Shown here in pieces: positions 12,701 through 23,014 of a DNA stretch of 64,000 nucleotides (positions within the stretch are counted from its first letter, which is position 1; each line of letters begins with the position of its first letter). Source of the DNA: Glebionis coronaria. Taxonomy: Eukaryota; Streptophyta; Magnoliopsida; Asterales; Asteraceae. Where the stretch lies: NCBI GenBank assembly GCA_025667525.1, contig CM046882.1, forward strand, positions 26,067,394 through 26,131,393, written 5' to 3'. The notes under the pieces are model-generated. The model searched no databases. It saw only the letters and a list, made by a program, of their open reading frames with translations, and was not told the DNA's origin. A program made the position numbers and the translations under genes.

Positions 12701-12897
12701 ATTTGCATCGGCGCAATCGGTCCTCCTCGTCCAAACATTGTGGGTTGACAAAGCTCCTCCATTGTTCTAAGGTCGGGTGAGGGAACATTGTTGTTGTTAT
12801 TGTTGAGGTGCGGTGGGTTATTGTTGTTGTTCACACCTACCATAGCTAAATCTTCACGAGTCTCGGGCTCTGGATAAGTTGAAGATCTAGTACGCAT
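9721..12897 (-). pseudogene. Ath-1 Gag-protease polyprotein, one stop codon
   Basis: Starts at ATG 12897 (MRTRSSTYPEPE) and stays in one frame of 1059 codons to 9721, broken only by TAG at 12460-12462, where relatives have Trp. Order: Asn-rich N-terminus; Gag core (EFSLKHHMIQQVQ, then LFPHTLSHHAEKWFDRLP); zinc knuckle CETCGSPHSYTDC near residues 306-318 of the joined frame; a Pro/Ser-rich linker; an aspartic protease with active site DLGASINLMP (Asp codon 10921-10923) and the ILGRPFL flap-side motif. After the protease there is no RT. Instead comes a strongly acidic Asp/Pro/Tyr-rich tail of about 150 residues and, near the C-terminus, a hydrophobic stretch FIWLALFALSLCYLM. Gag would form particles and the protease would mature it. 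A nearly intact frame suggests recent selection or youth. Confidence 0.88.
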
Positions 12898-13140
12898 ACA
12901 CCTGCAAAAGCAAAAGAAAAAGATACCAAAGCAATAGACAATATATATACACTATGAAAATAAAAATAAAATCTTTTTGGATTTTTAAAATTTTTTAATT
13001 TTTATGGATTTTTAACAATTTTTAATTTTTATGGATTTTTTTTTTGAAAATTTGTGTACACGAAAAATAACGCTCACGAATGAACGGATCCCAAAAAGCA
13101 ACGCGTCTCTCACAGAAAACCGTTAATCTTTACGAAAATG
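12898..13140 (-). other. Ath-1 leader between primer site and gag
   Basis: A/T-rich untranslated leader with a repeated ATTTTTAATTTTTATGGATT stretch near 12970-13040. No coding signal. Confidence 0.5.
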
Positions 13141-13155
13141 CCGACAGCGGCGCCA
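13141..13155 (-). other. Ath-1 primer binding site
   Basis: The minus strand reads TGGCGCCGCTGTCGG, two bases after the 5' LTR end. TGGCGCCG-type sites are typical of Athila/Tat-like elements and are usually assigned to a tRNA whose acceptor end is CGGCGCCA (tRNA-Asp type). The tRNA assignment is from memory. Confidence 0.75.
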
Positions 13156-13506
13156 TTTGATACTAGGTTTTACTCAATTAAAAAGTTTTTTGTCATATGT
13201 CTAATCGAATTGGTTTCCGGTTCAAAGTGTGACTCAATTGTTTTTGGTTAAGAAAAATATTTGTCGTTGTTTGAAAAATAAAAGTGCAAAACTTATAAAG
13301 TAAAGGCAAAGTAAATAAAGCTAGAAATGATTAAAAATAAATGACGAGAAATTAAATCGTGACGAAAGTAAATAACGCGAACTTAAAACTATCCTAAAGG
13401 CAAGCTTAAAATAAATCTAAGGAAATTAAACTAAAAGTGCGACTATGTAAAAAGGCGGGAAAAATAAAGTTTAAAACTTAAAAACATAAACTTAAAATAA
13501 ACTAAA

Positions 13507-14047
13507 AATGCTCATTCGGAATAACTCTTCATCCGGAATAAGAGGCTCATTCGGAATAAATATGTTTATTCGGAATAAAGGGTTGACTCGGAAAAGTTAC
13601 TTCATCCGGAATATATGCTTCATGCGGAAAAATAAGCTTGACGCGGAATAAAATGCTCATTGGAATAAACAGGTGATTCGGAAAAATAAGGTTCATTCGG
13701 AAAATAACTTGACTCAGAATAAATTTGCTTACTCGGAAAAACGTCTCATGCGGAATAAATTAGTTCATGCGGAATATGTTGTTCATGCGGAAAAATTTGC
13801 TGATTCGGAATAAAGGGCTCATGCGGAATGAAAGCTTCGTCCGGAATAATTAAAGAAAATGCCTTATTCGGAATAAAAATTAATACGGGAAAAGAGGCTT
13901 GATTCGGAAAGATTAAAATGAAATGCTTTGTTCGGAATATAACCTTGATTCGGAATAAAGAGCTGGTTTGGAATAAATGTTCATGCGGAATCAAAGGCTT
14001 ATGCGGAATAAAACACTCACTCGGAATAATAAGACTGATTCGGAATC
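13507..14047. repeat. NCGGAATAA array in Ath-1 right LTR
   Basis: Same array as at 6285-6825, with a few independent changes such as CATTGGAATAA for CATGCGGAATAA near 13657. This copy lies upstream of the element's own transcription start region. Confidence 0.85.
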
Positions 14048-14460
14048 TGGGAAACTGATTAAGCGAAGAACAAGGAAAATAAAGAAAACTCGAATCTAAC
14101 CAAAACTAATCAAATTCAACCTAAAGACTAAACCAAAATAACCACAAATGATTAACTAACAATAACCAATTAATCCAAATCAATAAAACTAACAATAAAT
14201 AATCAAAACCCACTTGAACAAATCAATAAAAACTCAAGAACATAACATAAACATAAACATGAAGATTATATCAAAACAAGAAAGGTAGATCAGAGATTAA
14301 CAATAAAAGTAAAAATTCAATAAACATAAAAAGTAAACTTACTTGGAATTAAAGGTGTAAAACAAGAATTTAAATGGCAATAATTTAAAGTGCAAATAAT
14401 AAAATGGAAGAGCTAGTTTGTCAATCTAGCCAACAACTATAAAAAGTGAACATGAGGTCC

Positions 14461-14468
14461 TATTTATA
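14461..14468 (-). promoter_or_regulatory. Ath-1 5' LTR TATA box
   Basis: TATAAATA on the minus strand, preceded in element sense by pyrimidine-rich sequence (CCCCTCCTCTCC). The other LTR has the same box at 7245-7252. Confidence 0.6.
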
Positions 14469-14870
14469 GGAGAGGAGGGGAGTGAGTGGAAGCTTCTCCT
14501 TTCTTTCTTTTTCTTTTTCTTTTTAGTCCTTCGTCTTATGTCTTCTAAATTCTTCATAAATTAGACTTGAGTTCTTCGGCTTTATTAAACTTCCGTCTTT
14601 AGACTTTTTCTTCGATAAATCTTCAGAATAGGCCTTGGACTTCCGTTTTTTTTGCACTCTTGATCTTTCGACTTCGTCTTTTGTCTTTTTCTTCGATAAA
14701 AGCCCGTAAAAGCCCGTGTTTTCCTCCCTTTTCACATTTTGATCCTAAATCACAACAAAAACACAAACCACGCATAATTCCGACATTTACGACATAAAAT
14801 ACACGTTTTGGCTTGGTTATTATTGTAGTTAAGTGGTAAAAGGATGGGTGTTTACACACCTATCATACCC

Positions 14871-15150
14871 CCTTTGTGATCATGGGATTGAAACTTCCTC
14901 GTCTTCTCTTTTTTACATGTACAACTATAGATAGTATCTATAGGAGCATTACCCGGTGGTGGAACCTTCCTTACGAAGGTTTTCATTTTTACGAAGATTG
15001 GTTGAGCTGGTTGGCGTCGGCTAGATTCTCAAATGCCCTTAAAGTTATCTTGGAAGGCGTGTTCTATGTCTCTTGGTGGTTCATATGGGGTTTTCGGAAT
15101 AAGCTTCTCTTCGATTCGTCTAGTTCGTTTAAGGTGATGATTTTTTATAA
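14871..15150 (+). pseudogene. L1-type LINE ORF2 pseudogene, 3' portion (rest of zf-RVT)
   Basis: Continuation of the LINE frame beyond Ath-1. Removing Ath-1 with one TACCC copy gives a reading frame that crosses the junction as Tyr-Pro-Leu-Cys-Asp, the usual zinc-binding part of zf-RVT (first Cys replaced by Tyr). After a small frame change, a segment from about 14935 reads YRSITRWWNL and then WLSWLASARFSNALKVILEG, followed near 15080 by WGFRNKLLFDS, which is the standard end of this domain. LINE similarity stops near 15150. No poly-A tail or target duplication is visible, so the 3' end is truncated. Confidence 0.82.
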
Positions 15151-15317
15151 TATCCAAACACCCTTGCTGCAAGTTGCAGCAATATCCAAACACCCCCTGT
15201 TGTGTGATGCACCAATATCCAAAAACCTTGATTAAAACATTCCGAACATCATTAAATAGCGTGATTATACATAAATTCGTTCAAGTAAAAAAATTCGATA
15301 CTATAAAAATTACATAT
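15151..15317. repeat. Short region with AATATCCAAACACC repeats and a 19-bp inverted repeat
   Basis: AATATCCAAACACC occurs near 15149, 15181 and, degraded, 15208. Between the first two lies TTGCTGCAA-G-TTGCAGCAA (15164-15182), a perfect inverted repeat. It may be the remains of a small terminal-inverted-repeat element. The last five bases, CATAT, are the Ath-2 target site. Confidence 0.4.
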
Positions 15318-17085
15318 TGATGCGTTCTTTGCGATTGTACACAAGTTTTAAATTTATACAAGGATTACCGAATAAGCTAAGAACACACGGGCAAGTATGA
15401 CCCATTCGTTTGTCGCTAGCTTGTTGTGGTAAGCCGAGGTCGTTCACTGGAATTTGGGTGTTTTCGGTTGTAAGGAATCTAAGTAACAATGTAACGTTAT
15501 TGGTAAAGATGGTTGTCACTCCCAAAATTACCATACAAGGAACAATTAAGCAAGTAATAACAAGTAACACGAATATGATGATTAAGCAACTAAAATGAGA
15601 TGATAACAATAATAATAAAGATACTTGTTTGGAACTAGTATTCATTTAAATGGAGTGAATAGATTATCAGATAGATAGTTAAGCAACAGCAAACAAATTA
15701 TAAGTATACAATTCCAAGTCAATGAGTAATATCATGGAATTGCACATGACACGGTTTAGAATAAAGAACCCTTTCGACCTATGATCAATATTAAAAACCG
15801 GTAACTAAATCTATTTGTGAGAAATATGATTTTAGCCAACTTTGTCAATAGATCCTTTTCTACCTATACTCTAGATTAAACCTTTATAAATCCTTTTGAC
15901 TTGCATATTCATAGTTGTCAATTATGAGACACCAAACACATAGCGCGCTAGCATTTGGAACAAAACATAACTAGGAATCCTTTCGACCTTTAGACCGAGT
16001 TATTGTTTACCAACAAGTTATCAAGACTCATATTAATTTAAACAAACTTATTAACAAAATCATAATTCAATGTTGCAAAATAATAACCACTCCATATCCA
16101 TATTTACAGTATTCCAAACAAGTATAAGAACACTACTCCATAATCATATTAATCAAGAACAAACATTCAACATATGATATAGAGTTCAACATCATGAAAG
16201 TAACAAAAGTTTACCTAAAGTATGATTACAATAAGTAAATGAAAGGAATTAGATCAATCCTTAGACCTCCAATTGACTACAAGTTTCGAACCAATGGTAG
16301 GAATTTGTGGTCTTTCGGGTTATGTAAATGGAAATTCGTATTTGATATTTGAGGCGGGTTTTGGAGAGGTTTGGTGAATATTGGTGGTGATTTAGGTATC
16401 AAGAAGCACTACCAATGATAAGGGTAATGATCCCTTAGAGTTTGGCAAGGTTATTTTGATGATTGGAGCTTCAAAATGATGAGTTTTTGGCACACTTAGA
16501 CCAAATCCGAGATTTTCACAAAAGAGAGAGTTTCCTTGATGAATAATGAAGGTGATGTTGTGAGGTTTATAGTTACATGACCCCAAGGGTCTTATTTATA
16601 GATGAATTAAGGCTTTGGTCATTAATGCATGAACTTGGAGCCAAAAGAATGTACATGGAGCCAAAGCAAATAACTTGGAGCCAAAGAAGTTTTCTTGGTG
16701 GCAAAGTACTTCTAGAATCCAATAGAAGCTTCTTGAAGGCTTAGATGTTCATTGTATGTAGACAAAATTCTTCCTACACAAAAGTAGGTGGCAACTTGTT
16801 TCCGCCAGTGGCAACTTCCCGGCTGAGTGGCTTGTACTTGTCTTGAAACACTTGTTCTTGCATCCGGAATTGATCTTCAAAGGCTTGTAGCTAGTCGGGA
16901 TTCCTTCGTATATGCATGAATCGTCATTTATTCTTTCCTTCTTTGTCTTTTCTTGTTCTTGGCTAACTAACAACACAAAACACAACTTTACACATATATG
17001 AGCTATAAAGCCCGTTAGTATAACCAAAAACCATGCAAAATATACGGATAACGCTCAAGAAAACATGTTGGATTTTGCGTTATCA
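15318..17085 (-). repeat. Ath-2 3' LTR (left copy, 1768 bp)
   Basis: The minus strand runs TGATAACGC to CGCATCA. A TATAAATA box is on the minus strand at 16593-16600. It differs from the right copy by scattered substitutions and a few short indels. Confidence 0.9.
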
Positions 17086-17088
17086 AAT

Positions 17089-17156
17089 CCCCTCACACTT
17101 AAGTTTTGCTCGTCCTCGAGCAAGGAAAATAAAAACTTTGCTTGCCCTCAAGCAAA
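17089..17156 (-). promoter_or_regulatory. Ath-2 polypurine tract with two adjacent hairpins
   Basis: CCCCTCACACTT (17089-17100) sits against the LTR end; its complement is the priming tract. Then come two perfect stem-loops: TTGCTCG/CGAGCAA around TCCT (17106-17123) and TTTGCTTG/CAAGCAAA around CCCT (17137-17156). Confidence 0.75.
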
Positions 17157-18790
17157 TAAAAGAAAAATAAAGTTAGAAACTAAATACCTAGGTTCTAAAA
17201 GAAAAGATTTTTTTTTAATTATATGAAAAATTTAATATTCTATGGAAAATTGAAAATATTTTTGGTTTTTATAAGAAATGGATAAAGGTGCAAACCCCCT
17301 TACACTTAAGAGTTTGCTTGTCCTCAAGCAGGTAAAAGAAAATACTTCCCACATGGTGCATGAAAATGGTTTAGAAAAATAAGATTAAAATCTACAAAGT
17401 ACAAACAAGATTAAACCAAATGGCGTGAGCACCAAGTGTACACATCTAAAGAGGACTTTTATTTGGGTTACAAGGTTAAGGGTTAATGGGGTATGGATAA
17501 GACATGGGAATTTTTTATGAGAGGTGTTACGAAGTTACAAGTTAAAAGTCTAAGTCCCATGTTGCGAGTTACCGAACAATTCACAAGCCCAAAATATAAT
17601 CATAGCTACGAGCTTTATTCAACACATAACACACACATATCACGACTTAGCACATTGGCTAATCGATATCTAAACATAATTCTTCTTCCTTCATCTTCAT
17701 AATTTATTATAGATCATTGGCTATTTTTGTCATCATTTTTTTTCACTTTTTTTTCGATGAATTATTTTTTTTTCTTTTTCTCATCCTCCTCTTTTTTGTC
17801 TTTCATTTTTTTTTCAACCCACATCACATGCTCCCCTCACACTTCGCTTAAGCACACACCACAAAAAATACAAATAAGAAGTGGCCGTCTCTATCTTTGT
17901 TGGAATAGCACATACACATGTGAAGTGTCACATAACTAATAATCATAAAAAATGATCCACCATACCAAGCAACTAGCAACCCTCCATTTAGACTTTGACA
18001 AATTAAATTTAATTTTCTTTTTAGTGGATTTAACAAAAATGAAAAGATTTGCACAAAGGGTGTTCTAAGGGTATCTAGCACTAGACGAGAGTGCTAACAA
18101 AAGGGTTAATTTGGATGGTTAGCTAATGGATGCAACTAGCTAAAAAGATGTAAAAGGAAAAGGCGATTTGGGTTTTATTCCTAAGGTTGCCTCTTTGTCA
18201 GGCATATACACTTATATCACACAAGTGTGATCTCACTAAAACATTTTTTTTTTCGTGGGAACGATTATTGGAATATATTTATATACAAATGTGTGAAAAC
18301 ATTTAAATCCTAAGGGCAAACAAGTGTACAACTCTTTTTTTTGTTTTATTATTTTTTTTATATAACAAAAATTGGTTTCGTTTTCCGATTTATTTCCCCT
18401 CACACTTAAGTTTTGGATTGGACTCAATGTTAAAAATAAACTTCAAAGCATGAAAAGTGAGGAAATAAATAAATAGTCAAAGAGAAACGAAACTTCCCGG
18501 GTTTAGAAATTAAATTTGATCTCCATGTGATGCAATGCTACACCATTTAGAACATATGCTTTTGAGATCAATCTATTTCTTGATACTTCCTTCCTTCTCC
18601 ATGTATTCTCTTCCATTACCTATTGATGTATTTATTCAAACAAAACACACAAACAAACAAACATAGATATAAAATACTACTAGCAATGTACACCCTCTCA
18701 CACTTAAGATTTTCCAAGTTAGAAAAATAATTTTGGGGTGTACATATTTATTCTAAACACACAAAATTAAACACACAAACAATTAAAGCA
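17157..18790 (-). other. Ath-2 3' non-coding region with further polypurine copies
   Basis: No coding signal. The polypurine complement recurs near 17296 (with stem TGCTTG/CAAGCA around TCCT at 17315-17330), 17833-17844, 18396-18407 and 18693-18706. Long T-runs occupy 17720-17815. Confidence 0.65.
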
Positions 18791-18791
18791 C

Positions 18792-18814
18792 GGGTTGCCT
18801 CCCGAGAAGCGCTT
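18792..18814 (-). other. Conserved block GGGTTGCCTCCCGAGAAGCG shared with Ath-1
   Basis: Differs from the Ath-1 block at 9655 by a single A/G. It lies at the equivalent place, between the coding region and the polypurine-rich 3' region. Confidence 0.7.
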
Positions 18815-19090
18815 AATTTATTATTGAGTTGTTAGCTAGACTCTTCCCTTCGATGTTAGGATTCTTTGATAATACGGTTAAGATGGGGAACTTTGGTTGG
18901 GTGCCATTGATTTTGATAATTATCAGCATTGAACGGAAGCAATTCGTCATTCATATTCCAAGCTTTGAAAGGCTTCTTTGGCACATCATTGTCGTCCCTC
19001 TTTATCATCCTTCTACTTCCAATGCCATTCATTGATTTCAACTTCGCGTCATGAATTGACATTACATCATGTTCATACGTCTTCTCCTTT

Positions 19091-20746
19091 TTATGGGATA
19101 TGCACGGTGCAATCCTTGGGAAAAGTTGAGCTATAAATGATGGGTTTCGCTTTTGGCATGGTTGGAATAGGTTCTTCTTCTTCGTCGATGAATACAACAT
19201 CACCCTTATCACTCTCGTTTCGTATAGAGGGTAGATAGTATCTTGATTTGGTGTTGGTGATTTGAGGAAGGGACTTGGTTTGTTGGATGAACTTTTCGAC
19301 TCGGTCTGTTTTTGTCTTCAAGTCTTCGATTATGACTGTATGGTTCCGGAAGTTTAGATTAATTTGAAACTCCAAGTCAACCAAATTGTTCTTGACACGT
19401 TCATTTTCTTCCGTTTGCCAAGCCATAAATTCTCTCATCATCTCCTCCGTTGAGGCTTCGGGTTTTTGGTGATATTGTGATGAGTATGTCGTCACATCTC
19501 GCGGTCGAGATTGAGGAATGGGACGGTTCGGGTTTAGGGTAAGATAGGAATGTGAATTCCTCAAATTTTGGTCGTGATATCCTTCGTGATATTCTTCGAC
19601 ATAATTCACTTCATGAGGTTCACACATCGGCGTGTCATCCTTCATGGTAGTTTTTGGATCGTGATCGTCTCTACGATCGTCTCGCATATCTTTTAGTTCA
19701 TTCCTTATGATTAGGAATTGGGAATCGATAAGCCTAGCGAGAGCTTCGAATTTCTCCATCAACACGGTGTGATCGGAGATGAGGTTATTTCCACCGGTGG
19801 AAACAACGATTTTAGGATAAGGTTCGATATAGGAATCCTTCGAATAATCGAGTTTAAGAAGGACCTTGTCCTCGAGGATTTGGAAAGCTTCGTTGGGAGT
19901 ATTGTAGAGGAAGATTCCTCCGGCGTCGAGGGATACATGATTTGGATCGTCTAAACCACGATAAAATGTTTCAATTATCGTTCTCTTGGTTAGATCATGT
20001 CCATAACAAGCGCGAAGCATTTCTTTCATTTGGAGCCAGGCTTTAACGAGAGTCTCATTATCGAGTTGGTGAAAGTTATGAATGTCATTTAGGAGACGTT
20101 AAAACTTTGCGGGTGAAAAGAATCGGATTATGAAAGCTTCTATTAATTCGTTCCACCAAGTAATTGTTCCTTCATTTAGTTCATTCAACCAAGACTTAGC
20201 TTCTCCGGTTAATGAGAATGGGAATATCCTCAAGTTAATCGCTTCCTCTTGATTGTCACCATATTGGAAAATGCTACTAATCTCAAGAAAATCGAATACA
20301 TGTTGGTGAGGATCGGATAAAGTTTGTCCATCAAATTGTTTTTCCTGAATCATTTGTATGTGGTTACTTTTGATAGTGAAATTATTCAAAATAGGGATTT
20401 AAACAATAGAGGAACTAGGTGTTGGAGCAACGATCCTAGTGTTTGACCACATTGGTTGATCATCGGGATCAATGGTAACAATATTTGAGGAATCGGATTT
20501 GGTTTCATAGGATGAGATTCCTTCGGGATGGAATGGATTTTCGAATTTTGACTCGAGTATGCCGATTATGACAACGCGTTCCTCGGTGAACGGTTCGAGT
20601 GACTCGATATCAAATATGGTTTTATCGGGTTCACGAGTCTTCTTCTTGAACTTACGTTTAAGTTCACAGAATTTATTAACGAGGCATTTACCTCTAAGAC
20701 ATGGGTTTATGAAAAATCGAAATAATTCGAAAATTTTATTAAAGAC
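19091..20746 (-). pseudogene. Ath-2 Gag, broken by two stops
   Basis: One minus-strand frame stays open from about 20746 to 19091 except for TAA near 20399-20401 and TAA at 20099-20101. The Gag core is recognisable: INLRIFPFSLTGEAKSWLNE, then WWNELIEAFIIRFFSPAKF, then ETFYRGLDD and LDAGGIF, followed by a region that matches the alpha-helical C-terminal part of plant gypsy Gag. No ATG fits the N-terminus well. The zinc knuckle is not seen and there is no protease after it. Downstream at 18856-19089 an out-of-phase open stretch might be decayed coding sequence. Gag would supply particle protein; this copy cannot. Confidence 0.82.
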
Positions 20747-21238
20747 TTAAAACAAAAATGAAAATATAAATAAAATAAAAATAAACTCAAACAAGAAATA
20801 TTTTTGCATTATTTTTTTTATATATATTTTTAGCTAAAGAAAACAAATAAAGAAACAAAAGAAAATTATAATTAAAGTTTTTTTTTAAGTTTTATGAGTT
20901 GCCGGCGGCAAGATTAGGGTGCTGGTCGGCTTTTTGGGGCCTGTTAAGCAGTTGTCGGCTGCAACTAGGGAGTGCCGGGCGGCAACTTTGCTTCTGTTGA
21001 GCAGTTGCTGGCGACAACTTGGGTATGCTGGCGGCAACTTGGCTGCTGATATTTTTTTTTATAATTTAGGCACTTATAAACTTAGAGCACAAAAAAAAAC
21101 TTTTGGGGGGTTGATGAAAATAATGACTAAAAAGCTTAATCTAAACACACTTTTTTTCTAAAACACAATAAGCACGAATTATATGAACCAAACACTAGAT
21201 GAAACAAAGATTCAACATGAAAAACACAAAACAAAAAT

Positions 21239-21255
21239 CCCCAGCAGCGGCGCCA
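21239..21255 (-). other. Ath-2 primer binding site
   Basis: TGGCGCCGCTGCTGGGG on the minus strand, six bases from the LTR end. It shares its first ten bases with the Ath-1 site, so the same class of tRNA primer is likely. Confidence 0.72.
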
Positions 21256-21261
21256 AAAACT

Positions 21262-23009
21262 TGATGCGTTCTTTGCGATTGTACACAAGTTTTAAATTTA
21301 TACAAGGATTACCGAATAAGCTAAGAACACACGGGCAAGTATGACCCTTTCGTTTGTAGCTAGCTTGTTGTGGTAAGCCGATGTTGTTCACTGGGATTTG
21401 GGTGTTTTCGGTTGTAAGGAATCTAAGTAACAATGTAACGTTATTGGTAAAGATGGTTGTCACTCCCAAAATTACCATACTAGTAACAATTAAGCAAGTA
21501 ATAATAAGTATACACGAATGATGATTAAGCAACTAAAATGAGATGATAACAATAATAATAAAGATATTTGTTTGGAACTAGTATTCATTTCAATGGAGTG
21601 AATAGATTATCGGGTAGATAGTTAAGCAATAGCACACAAATTATAAGTATACAATTCCAAGTCAATGGGTAATATCATGGAATTGCACATGACACGGTTT
21701 AGAATAAGGAACCCTTTCGACCTATGATCAATATTAAAAACCGGTAGTTAAATCTATTTGTGAGAAGTATGATTTTAGCCAACTTGTTCAATAGATCCCT
21801 TTCGACCTATACTCTAGATTAAACCTTTATAAATCCTTTTGACTTGCATATTCATAGTTTTCAATTATGAGACACCAAACACATACGCGCGCTAGCATTT
21901 GGAACAAAACATAACTAGGAATCCTTTCGACCTTTAGACCGAGTTATGGTTTACCAACAAGTTATCAAGACTCATATTAATTTAAACAAACTTATTAACA
22001 AAATCATAATTCAATATTGCAAAATAATAACCACTCCATATCCATTTTACATTATTCCAAACAAGTATAAGAACACTACTCCATAATCATATTAATCAAG
22101 AACAAACATTCAACATATGATATAGAGTTCAACATCATGAAAGTAACAAAAATTTACCCAAAGTATTATTACAATAAGTAAATGGAAGACCTTAGAGCAA
22201 TCCTTAGGCCTCCAATTGACTATAAGTTTCGAACCAATGGTAGGAATTTGTGGTCTTTCGGGTTATGTAAATGAAAATTCGTATTTGATATTTGAGGCGG
22301 GTTTTGGAGAGGTTTGGTGAAGATTGGTGGTGATTTAGGTATCAAGAAACACTACCAATGATAAGGGTAATGATCCCTTAGAGTTTGGCAAGGTTATTTT
22401 GATGATTGGAGCTTCAAAAGGATGAGTTTTTGGCACACTTGGACCAAATCCGAGATTTTCACCAAGGAGAGTGTTTCCTTGATGAATAATGAAGGTGATG
22501 TTGAAAGTGTTATAGTTACATGACCCCAAGGGTCTTATTTATAGATAAATTAAGGCATTGGTCATAAATGCATGAACTTGGAGCCAAAATAATGTACTTG
22601 GAGCCAAAGAAGTTTTCTTGTTGGAAAAGTACTTCTAGAATCCAATAGATACTTCATGAAGGCTTGGATGTTCATTGTATGTAGACAAAATTCTTTCTAC
22701 ACTAAAGTAGGTGGCAACTTGTTTCCGCCAGTGGCAACTTCCCTGCTGAGTGGCTTGTACTTGTCTTGTAACACTTGTTCTTGCATCCGGAATTGATCTT
22801 CAAAGGCTTGTAGCTAGTCGGGATTCCTTCGTATATGCATGAATCGTCATTTATTCTTTCATTCTTTGTCTTTTCTTGTTTTTGGCTAACTAACAACACA
22901 AAACACAACTTTACACATATATGAGCTATAAATCTCGTTAGTATAACCAAAAACCATGCAAAATATACGGATAACGCTCAAGAAAACATGTTGGATTTGG
23001 GCGTTATCA
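21262..23009 (-). repeat. Ath-2 5' LTR (right copy, 1748 bp)
   Basis: Pairs with 15318-17085. TATA box TATAAATA on the minus strand at 22536-22543. Confidence 0.9.
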
Positions 23010-23014
23010 CATAT

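Larger units (their letters stand above)
5932..14865 (-). mobile_element. Ath-1: complete non-autonomous Athila/Tat-like LTR retrotransposon
   Basis: Two LTRs (5932-7693 and 13158-14865) enclose an internal region read on the minus strand. The element is flanked by a perfect 5-bp duplication, TACCC, at 5927-5931 and 14866-14870, and sits inside the LINE zf-RVT domain. In element order the parts are: 5' LTR (right), primer site TGGCGCCGCTGTCGG, leader, Gag-protease frame (12897 to 9721), a long 3' non-coding region, polypurine tract, 3' LTR (left). There is no reverse transcriptase, RNase H or integrase, so mobility would depend on a partner. The Gag and protease wording is that of Athila-type Ty3/gypsy elements. 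Confidence 0.9.
13158..14865 (-). repeat. Ath-1 5' LTR (right copy, 1708 bp)
   Basis: Matches the left LTR along its length with scattered substitutions and lacks about 54 bp near 14545. It contains the second copy of the NCGGAATAA array (13507-14047) and the promoter TATA box at 14461-14468. Confidence 0.9.
15318..23009 (-). mobile_element. Ath-2: complete gag-only Athila/Tat-like LTR retrotransposon
   Basis: LTRs at 15318-17085 and 21262-23009 enclose a minus-strand internal region, with a perfect 5-bp duplication CATAT at 15313-15317 and 23010-23014. In element order: 5' LTR, primer site TGGCGCCGCTGCTGG (21239-21255), gag (20746 to 19091), a 2-kb 3' non-coding region with repeated polypurine tracts, 3' LTR. 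No protease, RT or integrase was seen. It is the same size class and orientation as Ath-1 but a distinct family by LTR and Gag sequence. Confidence 0.9.

Noticed and set aside
13746..13994. Open frame of Phe/Ile/Pro-rich repeats on the minus strand
   Set aside because: It is a translation of the NCGGAATAA array, not a protein.
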